Shown piece after piece: positions 34,801 to 42,729 of a stretch of DNA of 64,000 bases (positions are counted from its first letter, which is position 1; each line of letters opens with the position of its first letter). A program made the translations under genes and the position numbers. The DNA lies in the NCBI RefSeq assembly GCF_963678635.1, contig NC_087066.1, positions 42,687,777 through 42,751,776 of the forward strand, given 5' to 3'. This DNA comes from Symsagittifera roscoffensis. Taxonomy: Eukaryota; Xenacoelomorpha; Acoela; Convolutidae. The notes beneath the pieces were generated by a model. That model saw nothing but the letters and a program-made list of their open reading frames with translations. It was not told the origin of the DNA and ran no database searches.

Positions 34801-37800
34801 AAAACTTCCACAATATCACCATTGGATTTATAGATCCGTTTTCAGGTTCTCTGAGCGGAAAAATTCATTCCTATTTGAGTCTACGAATTGAGAACAATGT
34901 CTGTAATGAAAAAGTTAGTTCATTTATGTTCACGTGAATTTAATGTTTTTTTTTGAATATCCTGTTAATGACTTCTAAAAAAAAGAATGCTCGATAATTT
35001 TGGTTTGAAAAAGCTCCAAGAAATGCTCCAACATGATATAACAGCGCGATAAGAAACCTTGTTCGCTAAAGGAAAAAAATGCAAAAAATTTTTATGCGTA
35101 CTAAATTTACGGCTGACAATGAACGCTACAAAAGCGTTCGAAATCAGAAACAAACTGATAGCGGATACTCAAAAAGCGTATCAGAGTGTTAAAATTGATA
35201 GATTACTAAAAGTCAAAAAACAAGACAAGGAGTTCTCAAGTATATTAAGAGACTGCGTGAACCTAACATAAAAAAAACTCTCAGTTAGATGCAAAACAAA
35301 CATACGAATATTTTTCAAGCATAGGAAAGGATATACAAAACAAAAAATACAAAATATACAGAACAAAAAATAAAAAAATATTTCGTTTTCAACCGCTTTG
35401 CCAGAATTAACAAGTTCCCTGTTCCTCTTCCCTGTGGGAAATTCAGAAATTTTTGAAATAATTAAATCATTAAATAATTCAACCGCTGAAGGTGTTGACG
35501 GCATCAACAGCATTTTTTTGAAACTTTCATCTCCCGTTCTATCGGAATAATTATCTGTTCTTTTTAATAAATGCTATAGCCAAGGTTGTTTCCCCGCTTC
35601 TTTCAAAATTGCAAAAAATGTTCCGATTCATAAGTCTAGTGACAAGTCAAAGACATCTAATTACCGACCATTATCACATCTGAGTGCCCTCAGTAAAGTT
35701 CTAGAGAAATCATTATCCCTCAGAATAACATCTTTAATTGATAAGAAAATCTTATGCGATTCCCAGTTTGGGTTTGGCTAAAACTTTCATCGCTCCAAGG
35801 AGATCTAAAATTGACAGAGTCCATCATGAAGAAAATTGACGAAGGTTATAAAGTTTGCAGCGTTTTTTTAAATTTAAGTAAAGCTTTTGATACAATCAAT
35901 CACAAAATAATCGTATTTAAGCTTAACTGTATGGGCATCAGGGGATTTGTTGGCGACCTAATTAGTTCTTATCTCAGTAAACGTAAACAATTCGTTGCTA
36001 TTGGGAAGAAAACTTCTAAGACTTTATTTATATCGATAGAAGTTCCGCAGGGTTAAATTTTGGGTCCTCTACTTTTCATATTATTTATTAATCACATGGC
36101 GAGTTGTTTTTCGACACCAAATACATCTGTGGGTTTGCATGCAGATGATAGCTGTGTAACTGTTTATTCAAAATAGGACCCGAAACTTTTAATAAAAGAA
36201 GTGCTTTCAAAATTTTCTTCTAGAATGGAAGTCAATCGTCTGAGTCTTAATATTTCGAAAACTTATTTTTTGAAAATCAATGCAAATCGCTCAAAAAAAG
36301 TTGTATTTGATGGATACACAATAACGGAAGTGGATTGGGTAGAATATTTTGGTTAACATATAGATAATCGATTGTTTTTTCAATACCACGTGTTAACTGT
36401 GTGCAACAGAATTTCGAAATTGGTAGGGTTTTTAAGATTTTCCAAACAATATTTAAATCAATCTCAGAGAATTAAGAACTATAATTGCTACGTTAAACCG
36501 ATTATAGAGTATGGTATGATTGTTTATGGTAACGTTTCTAAAAATGTTGTACAACCTATTTTTTGTTACTCCAAAAACGCGCGCTTAGCATAATTTACAA
36601 TAAACCATTTAGGTTTCCCAGAGACAGCTTGTTCCAGCAATCGAAGATGTATACTATATGCTCGTAAACTGTTACAATACACAGCAGAAACTATTACACC
36701 TCGTAATTTTATCTCAGATTGTATTGTTACTCGAAGTCGTAAATTGTGTGTGCAACCTTCTTTCTACTGTAAAACTGAAATAAGAAAAAAACGAAATGCA
36801 TATAGAACGAAATGCTAAGTTTTCAACAATTTCCACAGACTAGAAATTTTCCCGTCGGCTAATTCATACCAATATATCATAAAACGGACAATTGAAAAAA
36901 TTTCAGAAAATATAAATACAAGGTGCAAATGACGTGTTCGAAGTTTTCTAAAAAAATTCTAGTTTGACGATATCTCCACACAAGCAATGCTTGTGTTATA
37001 GTATGAACTACATATTTTTTCCAACCGAAGTCGCAAATGTTGTTGCGACGCAAATATTATTGCGATAAAATGAGTTCATTTTGAAAGTGTTCACTTTGAT
37101 CAGTAACCAGCTACTAAGTACAGCCAATGCTAAGGATTTTAGACATTGACTATTATTGTTTTGACTTTCCTAACGAAAGTAACGGAATAATTGTGCTCGG
37201 AGTGGTTTTTTCTTCAGACAAATTTCGACTTTTTAAATGTCATTCGATTTCTTATCATTCAAAAAGTATTGTTGTCCTGAGCTTAATTATGGAAAAATTT
37301 TTCACCTGTGATTATTTTAAATAAAATTATGGGATTTTTAAAATTGTCATGTTGGCCAATTTGGGACAATTAACGCACGATATATTTCGTGCTATTAACG
37401 CGTAAGCGGAAATTTAATCATAGTATTTAATTCAAATTGGTTGAAGGAAGCTTATTTGCCGTAATTGATTTATTACTAGGAGCTAAATGTATCACAAATG
37501 TATCACAAAAAAATCTAAAATTAAAATAAAAAATTTCATTATATCGCCATCTTCATATGACGCCTTCACTCTATCGCCATCTTTAGGATTTTTCAACGTA
37601 ATATTTTTGTTTCTTTATTAAAAGAATTTTTTCACGTTTAAGGTATATCGTATATTGCTATGGTTAATGTTTTTTTTTTCGATTTTCCAGTTTAATTTTA
37701 GTGTTTATTTCATCAAGATTGAAGTAAGCAACCTAATATTGGGATGTTGTCAGTTTTCTCCCAGATGCTGTCAATTCTGGCCTCAAAAACCTGGAAAATC

Positions 37801-40041
37801 CCAGGTTGTCAGATTTTTCCCAGGTTTTGCGAAATATGAATAACCAAATCCTTTTAGTTTACGAGATACGCAATTTTCGAGATTTTTAAAAAACTTCTAG
37901 ATAATTTAATTTTAAAAAAGTGTCTCAATTTTTGAAATTCTCACTCTGTAGTTGGGTGATGTCAGCGTACTCTCCAAATCACTTCTCAACCTCGAGATAT
38001 GACGTTTTTTATGATTTTTTCAAAAACTTAAAATTTAAAAAATTCCAAAACTTTGAAAATCTCATTCCTGTTGTTGGATTATGTGAGGGTACTGTTAGGG
38101 CTTGGGAATCTTGCCTCTGATTATGGCTGCTCAAATTCTTGTAGTTTTCCAGATATGACGTTTTTAGGATTTTTCAAAATTTTTGCAGAAAAATTAGATG
38201 TAAAAATTTCACAAAATTTGATATTCGCATCTCTGTGGTGAGGCTCTGTCAAGGTACTCTCAGGAGTTGCGATTTTTGTCTCTATGACTGCTCAAATCTT
38301 TGTAGTTATCGAGATGCGAAGTTTTTTAAGATTTTCTCAGAAATTTTTTTAGATGTTAAACTTAGAAAAAACTTAGATGTTAAAAAATTCCACAACATTG
38401 AAGATATCATTCCTGTTGTTGGATATTGTAAGGGCACTTTCAGGGGTTGCGATTCATGCCTCTAATTATGGCTGCTCAAATCCTTGTAGTTTTCGAGATA
38501 TGACGTTTTTTATGATTTTTTCAAAAAGATTTCAAAAACTTAGATTTTACAAAATTCCTAACCGTTGAAGATCTCATTCCTGTTGTTGGATAGTGTGAGG
38601 GTACCCTCAGGGGCTGCGAATCTTGTCTCTGATTATGGCTGCTCAAATCCTTGTAGTTTTTGGGATATGACGATTTTTTAGGATTTTTTTTCAAATTTTT
38701 CAGAGATAAAAAACTTCACAAAATTTTATGGTTCTTCAAAATTTGTATACAAAATTTCAACAAAAAACTTTGCAATAATTGTAATTACGATCCTTGTAAT
38801 TGGATGCAGTCAGAGTACACTCAAAGAATGCAGATCTAATTCCAATAAATGCGGTTTATTATGAGTACCGGAGGTGCGTTAATGCTAGTTACATTTAATT
38901 TTTTATGTTTTTTTACCGCGCCATAGACTGCTCTATAAATTGAAGCATGTTAGTTGGTAAATTTCACTTTTTTCAGTTTGACTGGTACTGCTTATGCGTC
39001 ATAATTGGCGTGCGTCTCCCAAGAAGTTTTGATGAATCAAAGTTTTACTCCCTCTGTTTTTCCCAGTAGTGTTATCGGTCATATTTTTGCTTGTTTATGC
39101 GAAGTGCAACTTCGCCTCTGTGTTTTAATTTTAATACGCAACTAAGCTGATTTTTTCTAGTAGTTTCGAGGGTAACAATGATGTAGTTTTTAACAATGGC
39201 TTTGTTTTCAACTTTACCCTGTGCAAGTAGCAGAACAATGATGTAACTTTTAACGGTCTTATTTTGAATTTTATTTTGTGCAAATAGTCTACCAGTAAAA
39301 AGACAATATTTTGCCCTAAAGTATGTGCTATGTAAATTAACTTATTTGTGAGCTCAAGCATTTATTTGCTGCCTGGTTATTTGATTTATTCAGTTAACTT
39401 CCTTTTTTATCTTTTCTATTTCGAAGTTGAAATTAAAAAAAAAAATTGTTCGCAATTTTTTTTCGGTTTCTCATGATTTCATTAACACTTTCCCAACTGT
39501 GTGATGGCTGTTTGTTTCTGCTTGTTTCAGTGCATCCTACCGCGTGCAGAATCTATGCAGATGGAGTCTAGCTTCAGTAAACGCAATAGTCACTCTCTAC
39601 TTGAGCATCTATCACCAGTCAGGATCAATATTTGCGGCACACTACTTGAACATCCGACTTAAAAACACCATAGCGCCTTCAGCTGCAATCTTAACACCAT
39701 GCTACACTCTGCCTGGAAGAACTCACATGCATATCCATAATTTGACAATCCGAAGTTTAGATTGCAGGCCAAATTTGGACCAGAAGCCAGACTATTTGAC
39801 GGAAACGCAACAGTTCATAAAAGACCCTCGTGAGTGGACAGTTGAAAATTTTGGCTCCGAAAATACCTTTGCAAATTTTTCGTACTTGGTTATGTTTGAC
39901 TATGTTTATCCTTTGATAGAGGATTTGCTGAATCGTGATGGATTTTTTATTGATAAATATTTCCATTACTCTCATTTTGCTGATGAGAATGACGGACAAA
40001 GTAAAATTTTACTTGTTCTGGCATCCACAAATAATTTATGA
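22478..40041 (+). CDS. PIGB: GPI mannosyltransferase 3 (PIG-B), five exons
   Basis: Joining 22478-22853, 30256-30426, 33302-33516, 33955-34202 and 39531-40041 gives 1521 nt, an open frame of 506 residues plus stop, close to the roughly 550 of vertebrate PIG-B. All junctions are GT-AG and phase-consistent (1,1,0,2). PIG-B is a GT-C fold, GT22-family enzyme of the ER membrane that adds the third, alpha-1,2-linked mannose to the GPI anchor precursor. Landmarks are the first luminal loop VPDEFYQGPEVAY and FTWEWDHQLRSFMHP (exon 1), HCFTRTLSNSLETSLMMIA (exon 2), YARPTSAILS and WNFVKFNFL (exon 3) and YSIPPHKEMRFILPVLPLML (exon 4). The soluble-side C-terminus is in exon 5. Multiple hydrophobic helices are visible throughout. 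Introns of 7.4, 2.9, 0.4 and 5.3 kb carry mobile DNA. The start is the first ATG of the open frame after an AG acceptor; upstream in-frame codons exist but lie before that acceptor. Confidence 0.93.
22870..24110. other. PIGB intron 1, start
   Basis: AT-rich. The segment 23345-23520 is repeated in diverged form at 52322-52450 (shared landmarks CATTGGAAATT, CATAGCA and CTGTTCTCT). The rest holds nothing I recognise. Confidence 0.4.
24115..24600 (+). repeat. Diverged copies of the ~170-bp intron repeat
   Basis: It contains repeated phrases such as 'CTTGCCTCCAA', 'GCTGCTCA-like' and 'CGAGATATGA'. The same phrases build the better-preserved tandem array at 37930-38690 in intron 4 of the same gene. 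Confidence 0.5.
24610..25420. other. PIGB intron 1, unremarkable part
   Basis: AT-rich sequence. The open frame at 24924-25235 has no recognisable domain and no splice context. I see nothing else. Confidence 0.3.
25426..26778. mobile_element. Foldback element with ~480-bp inverted arms
   Basis: The left arm (25426-25905) and right arm (26290-26778) are imperfect reverse complements over about 480 bp. Matched landmarks include GATGTAATGAG, GTGGCAAAATAC, CAACCGTTGGAAG, CTTCAATTGAAGACGA, AAATAGCACGATAGCATAAA and CACGAATGAGC. The roughly 390-bp centre carries a fragment of RT-coding sequence (about 26203-26275) and a perfect palindrome at 26045-26073. It encodes no transposase. It fits a non-autonomous foldback or long-TIR MITE. 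Divergence between the arms suggests it is not recent. Confidence 0.8.
26045..26073. repeat. Perfect palindrome near the foldback centre
   Basis: TTTTTAGGTCAAAA, one G, then TTTTGACCTAAAAA, so 14-bp arms around one base. It contains AGGTCA and TGACCT as an inverted pair, the nuclear-receptor half-site. Its central place in the foldback may simply reflect the folding origin. Confidence 0.8.
26821..28100 (+). pseudogene. Jockey-like LINE reverse transcriptase, decayed (in PIGB intron 1)
   Basis: Frames shift repeatedly but the order is that of a jockey-clade RT. In sequence there are an IGPDGLS-like block (about 27015), SYRPISL (27187), HGFRAFYTITTKLSTLEF (27275-27340) and LDLLKTFDMVCHRTL (27393-27435). 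These are followed by VPSGVPQGS (27555-27585) and SYADDFHPF (27655-27685). The metal-binding YADD box is intact although the frame is not. The C-terminal part near 27990 (LLGQSKEILRLIYKALFHPI) also matches jockey proteins. About five frame breaks make it inactive. Confidence 0.8.
28105..29735. other. PIGB intron 1, non-coding
   Basis: There is no supported gene. A short segment at 28124-28318 may be the eroded 3' end of the preceding LINE. Confidence 0.3.
29739..29888. repeat. 150-bp segment with perfect 19-bp terminal inverted repeats
   Basis: GGTTTTGAAAATATCTGCT at 29739-29757 is exactly inverted at 29870-29888. The interior is non-coding. It is a candidate small MITE. Confidence 0.75.
29990..30190 (+). 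repeat. Intron repeat RF2, partial copy
   Basis: It shares GGAAAAGTCTTAAAATTTG, 'CAAATTTGATTTTT' and 'AAGAGTCAGTGA' with the RF2 copies at 47110, 53820, 55985 and 58370. It lies just upstream of PIGB exon 2. Confidence 0.6.
30256..30426 (+). CDS. PIGB: PIGB exon 2
   Basis: Acceptor CGTTTCAG and donor GTGAGA. It encodes FANHCFTRTLSNSLETSLMM, the most conserved helix of the GT22 family, and the loop after it. Confidence 0.92.
30690..30965 (+). repeat. Intron repeat RF2, second half of a copy
   Basis: It matches the other RF2 copies at 'GAAAGTGTAAAGGTCACAAA', 'GATCGACTT' and 'GACTCTTTTCCAACT'. The PIGB exon 2 region separates it from the first half at 29990, so one repeat copy may straddle the exon. 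Confidence 0.5.
30970..32205. other. PIGB intron 2, non-coding
   Basis: AT-rich, with a TAATTGTACATAATT-type short repeat at 31080-31120. Nothing else is visible. Confidence 0.3.
32210..32520 (+). repeat. G-rich inverted-end repeat family, copy 3
   Basis: It aligns with copy 2 from 'GGGTCCCCCTTTGTACTATT' through 'GGCTGACTGA' and 'TTTGAGGGGGGAGCGCG'. Its ends are truncated or diverged. Confidence 0.7.
32525..33300. other. PIGB intron 2, end
   Basis: Open sequence continues upstream of exon 3 from 33124, but homology and phase place the acceptor at 33300-33301 (TTTAG). Confidence 0.35.
33302..33516 (+). CDS. PIGB: PIGB exon 3
   Basis: It begins by completing the Ala of YARPTSAI and ends LSDSNK before the donor GTCAGT, phase 0. 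It contains IDSALYGGGTTVFPLWNFVK, the family's conserved 'D..YG......NFxxFN' stretch. Confidence 0.92.
33955..34202 (+). CDS. PIGB: PIGB exon 4
   Basis: Acceptor TTTGCAG. The frame could run on to a stop at 34219, but a donor GTACGA at 34203 restores the conserved C-terminus found 5.3 kb downstream. It encodes VNSVFWYIYAGVPGVLGTFL and the PHKEMRF motif. Confidence 0.9.
34380..34745 (-). repeat. R360 repeat, inverted copy
   Basis: Its reverse complement aligns along its whole length with 37135-37490, and in part with 51838-52090. Landmarks are AACGGAATAATTGTG, TCAGACAAA, CCTGAG, TTTGGGACAA and GAAGCTTATTTGC. Confidence 0.75.
35059..36600 (+). pseudogene. Second LINE reverse transcriptase relic (in PIGB intron 4)
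   Basis: Broken + strand frames give, in order, NSTAEGVDGINS (35473-35510), SNYRPLSHLSALSKVLEKSL (35657-35716), FLNLSKAFDTINHKI (35864-35905), VPQG followed by a stop (36043), GLHADDS (36133) and LSLNISKTYF (36242). This is a non-LTR RT distinct from the jockey-like relic in intron 1. The active-site Tyr/Phe of xADD is His and at least four stops or shifts are present. Its C-terminal part runs to ISKLVGFLRFSKQYL and IEYGMIVYGN (36410-36530). An upstream open stretch (35059-35271) may be the preceding linker. Confidence 0.8.
36960..37130. other. Short non-coding spacer
   Basis: A fragment (CCAACCGAAGTCGCAAATG) resembles 23375-23400. There is no gene. Confidence 0.3.
37135..37490 (+). repeat. 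R360 repeat, direct copy
   Basis: It is the partner of 34380-34745. The two lie in opposite orientation on either side of the 35-36.6 kb RT relic. Confidence 0.75.
37930..38690 (+). repeat. ~170-bp tandem array in PIGB intron 4
   Basis: Four to five units share the order 'CATTCCTGTTGTTGGAT', 'GGGTACTCTCAGGG', 'TATGGCTGCTCAAATCCTTG' and 'CGAGATATGACGTTTTTTA'. Consecutive 'CTGCTCAAAT' strings sit about 160-180 bp apart. There is no reading frame common to all units. Confidence 0.8.
39099..39115. repeat. GCGAAG...CTTCGC hairpin motif
   Basis: GCGAAGTGCAACTTCGC, immediately followed by CTCTGTG. Related hairpins plus 'CTCTGTG' occur at 52631, near 45060, 46270 and 56425, and upstream of 60000. 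Confidence 0.6.
39150..39430 (+). repeat. Copy of the 45.1-45.35 kb repeat segment
   Basis: It shares 'GAACAATGATGTAACTTTTAAC', 'CAAGCATTTATTTGCTG' and 'GGTTATTTGA' with 45130-45350, and in reverse with 44055-44160. Confidence 0.65.
39531..40041 (+). CDS. PIGB: PIGB exon 5 (terminal)
   Basis: Acceptor CTTGTTTCAG. It encodes the last membrane helix (NAIVTLYLSIYHQSGS) and the C-terminal region with LTPCYTLPGRTHMH and LDCRPNLDQK..YLTETQQF, which match the PIG-B C-terminus ('MPCHSTPYYSHVH...CPPDL'). The stop is at 40039-40041. Confidence 0.92.
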
Positions 40042-40430
40042 CATGACGATCAGAATTGATCTTCCTAGTGCAATTATTTTGATGTAATTGATGAGATTGA
40101 TATGAAGCTAATTTGTACATTGTGAATTGACCTGCTTTTTCAGAACTGACAGTTTTTCGCTGACACTTTGTATGAACCAACTTAACGCAATTTTGAGTGA
40201 CCTATGTATAGTTAATGCCAAATTGTTGGCAATATTGGTGACCTGGAACATCTTTATTGGTCCGAAACTTGCATTTCACATTAATTAGCTTTCTGATACT
40301 CTTTTAACGAGTTGAAGTGATTCCGCAATTGGTTTCCGAAGTCAAATGAGCAGCTTTAGGTTAATTCGCTTCGTTAAGATATAAAAATGTAACCGAAGCG
40401 AATTATAACCGAAGAGTACAATACACCAGC

Positions 40431-40740
40431 AGATTTAGGGGGGCAGGGTGGACGCCCTCCCCCTACCGACCCAAAGTGTCCCCCCTTTATACTATTTTGA
40501 GATATTTTTTTGGCTGACGGAACCTGAAATTTCTTAAGGCGCCAATAAATAGTAATTTTGAGGGGGGAGCGCGCGCCAAAAAAACCGCTGTTTTTTTTTG
40601 GTCAAAATTTTCCAAAAAGTGCCTTAAAACGCCTTTTTTGGCTTTTTTTTCAAAATTCCGTCGGCGCAAAATAGGGCCTTTAAAGTGATTTGGAAAGCTC
40701 AGAAAATCAATTTGGTCGACCTTAAAAAAAGGTCTACAAA
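40431..40740 (+). repeat. G-rich inverted-end repeat family, copy 4
   Basis: It begins GCAGATTTAGGGGGGC and follows copy 2 through 'TTTGAGGGGGGAGCGCGC'. It separates the PIGB stop from the SIRT7 start, so the two genes were about 0.5 kb apart before insertion. Confidence 0.7.
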
Positions 40741-40856
40741 ATCACTTGATATTTCCTAAAGTTTCCCGAATCCAGTGTTGCTTATTGCACTTGAACGATG
40801 TTCTGAAAATATTCGATTGCGAGCTATTTCAGTGGCTAATGAGTTATTTAATTTTT

Positions 40857-40858
40857 AG
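40857..40858 (+). promoter_or_regulatory. 3' splice-site-like AG upstream of the SIRT7 ATG
   Basis: TTATTTAATTTTTAG ends 34 nt before the ATG at 40893. Confidence 0.4.
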
Positions 40859-40892
40859 ATGTAGTTTGGGAATCTAGTTCCTCATATTATAA

Positions 40893-42059
40893 ATGATTGA
40901 GTTACGGAAGCGACCGCCTAACCAGGCCAATTTAACAGAGCTGAAGAAAAAGCACAGAAAAGAAGTAGTTAAACTAATTAACAAGCCAAGAGATTCATTA
41001 AATGAGTCCGAGTTGAAGCTCTTAGATGCTTCATCTGAAATTGTCAAAAATATCATGCAGTCTAAACGTTCCAAGCAGTTAAGCATATCACGACAAAATA
41101 TCGAAGTTGACAGTGATTCGCTATTGGCTAAAAAAATTGACCAATTAGCTGGGCTCATCAGAAACAGTTCGTGTTGTCTGATTTACACGGGAGCAGGTAT
41201 CTCAACATCATCAGGACTTCCCGACTTCCGGTCTCGGGAATGTGGTGCCTGGACAAATACGGATACAGTCAAAAACTATTTAACCAATTCAGAAAAATCT
41301 CCTTTTGCTTTAATGAAACCTACTGTTTCGCATATGTGCATACAGGCTCTGGTAGCTCAGGGTTTAATCGAACATGTTGTTTCGCAAAACTGTGACGGTC
41401 TTCATTTAAGGTCTGGAATTCCCCCTGAAAAGTTATCAGAAATCCATGGCAATATGTTCACGGAAGCGTGTACTGAATGTCAGCCTCAGCGCGTGTTTTA
41501 TCGACGTTTTGACGTTACTGAAAACACGAGTTTCCGAAAACATCTCACAAGTCGTGTATGTCCAGAATGCAAAAGTCGTCTTCGCGATACAGTCGTTCAC
41601 AGGGACGAGTATAACACTACCGACTACCCTCAAAACTGGGTGAAAGTTGACCCTTTAGCCCAAAAAGCAGATCTAGTTGTATGTATGGGATCAAGAATGG
41701 ATATCATTAAGTGCTACAAACGACTCTGGCGAAGTCCTGGAGTCGAGAAAAAGAGATTAGTCATCATAAACCTCGGTTGGACAACAAAAGATAAAATATG
41801 TAAACTCAAAGTCAATGGCAATTGTGATCAAGTTATGAAGTTACTGTGTGAAAGGCTAGAAATTCAGCCGGGCGAATATAGCGTGAAAAATGATTTGCTG
41901 CTGCAACTCGCTTGTGATCAGTTCGAGGGCTTTAAAGGTGCAGATGGGATGCCTTCGACTCCTGATATTTATAATGAAAGTCAAATAGCCAAGTCGAAGG
42001 GTTATGTTCCCGGATGGATGCGAGTTATTCTAAACAGAGTACACGCCGCAAAGAAGTAA
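40893..42059 (+). CDS. SIRT7: SIRT7-like class IV sirtuin, intronless
   Basis: A single 388-codon frame, about the length of vertebrate SIRT7 (400). The N-terminal 90 residues are basic and helical. The Rossmann core starts at residue ~95 with CLIYTGAGISTSSGLPDFRS. SQNCDGLHLRSG and LSEIHGNMF contain the catalytic His and the NAD-contacting Asn-x-Asp. The zinc site is ACTEC (~194) plus VCPECKSRL (~223), two CxxC pairs. The end reads LGWTTKDKICKLKVNGNCDQ VMKLL as in SIRT6/7. SIRT7 proteins are nucleolar NAD-dependent deacylases acting on histone H3 and rDNA-associated factors. Two conserved NAD-pocket elements differ: the usual VHFGE reads VHRDE and the usual GSS reads GSR, so catalytic strength is uncertain. 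The gene lies 0.85 kb after PIGB and 186 nt before an RNase H1 gene, all on the same strand. The lack of introns beside intron-rich neighbours raises the possibility of a retrocopy, though the frame is clean. Confidence 0.93.
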   Translation: MIELRKRPPNQANLTELKKKHRKEVVKLINKPRDSLNESELKLLDASSEIVKNIMQSKRSKQLSISRQNIEVDSDSLLAKKIDQLAGLIRNSSCCLIYTGAGISTSSGLPDFRSRECGAWTNTDTVKNYLTNSEKSPFALMKPTVSHMCIQALVAQGLIEHVVSQNCDGLHLRSGIPPEKLSEIHGNMFTEACTECQPQRVFYRRFDVTENTSFRKHLTSRVCPECKSRLRDTVVHRDEYNTTDYPQNWVKVDPLAQKADLVVCMGSRMDIIKCYKRLWRSPGVEKKRLVIINLGWTTKDKICKLKVNGNCDQVMKLLCERLEIQPGEYSVKNDLLLQLACDQFEGFKGADGMPSTPDIYNESQIAKSKGYVPGWMRVILNRVHAAKK

Positions 42060-42235
42060 ACTTCTTCCAATTTTCAGTTTTAAAGTACTCTTTTCTGTTT
42101 TATGTATTTCTCTTCATCAACTTTGTACTTTTTATTTTGTTCAATTTTAATCATGAATTCAAACTTATTTTTTGTTGTTTTTGTATGGATCTAGCAAATG
42201 TTTTTTTTTGCCTAAGAGTAAATAGTCTGCATTTC

Positions 42236-42237
42236 AG
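42236..42237 (+). promoter_or_regulatory. 3' splice-site AG just upstream of RNase H1-A start
   Basis: TGCATTTCAG followed by ATTTGAACATGG, so the ATG lies 8 nt after the acceptor. A nearly identical string (TTCAGATTGGAACATGG) sits at the third copy (60850-60866). Confidence 0.6.
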
Positions 42238-42245
42238 ATTTGAAC

Positions 42246-42729
42246 ATGGCTGCTATCTCGTTGAAGTTGAACAGTCAGACAGTAAGAACTATATTAAGCT
42301 CAGCCGTGGCCAACCCTCTTACCATCACATTTAACCTTTACAAATCTCTTGGTTATAGTGAATGTGACCTAATACCTGTGAGTGGTCTAATTGCTCCACA
42401 AATGGCCAACAGCGTGATGCCCATGATGGGTTTGAGTGAGAAACCGATTATCCTGCGTCTGGGCTATCCTGGTCGAAAAAAGACGGTCAAAATACAGCCG
42501 TATGTTGTAAAAGATTCCGCACTTGACAGTGTCATTGGAGTGCAGCTCATAAGTGAATTTAACTTTGGAGAAAATTCGGCGACCGTATGCGGCATTAAGA
42601 CTCCATTATTACCAATAGAGAAGTCGAACCACTGTGTCCTGCCTGGTTTTGAGGTGGTGAAATCTAAAAATATCTATTCGAGAGATGATGAAGGATATGT
42701 CATCGTGAATGTAGATGGAGCTTGCTTAG
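42246..42729 (+). CDS. RNASEH1: RNase H1-A exon 1
   Basis: It encodes the retropepsin-like domain, a short linker and the first RNase H strand with the first catalytic Asp (VNVDGACLG). The donor is GTATGT. Confidence 0.87.

Noticed and set aside
37930-38690. CRISPR array
   Set aside because: The units are about 170 bp, diverged along their whole length, with no short constant repeat and unique spacers; the DNA is eukaryotic.
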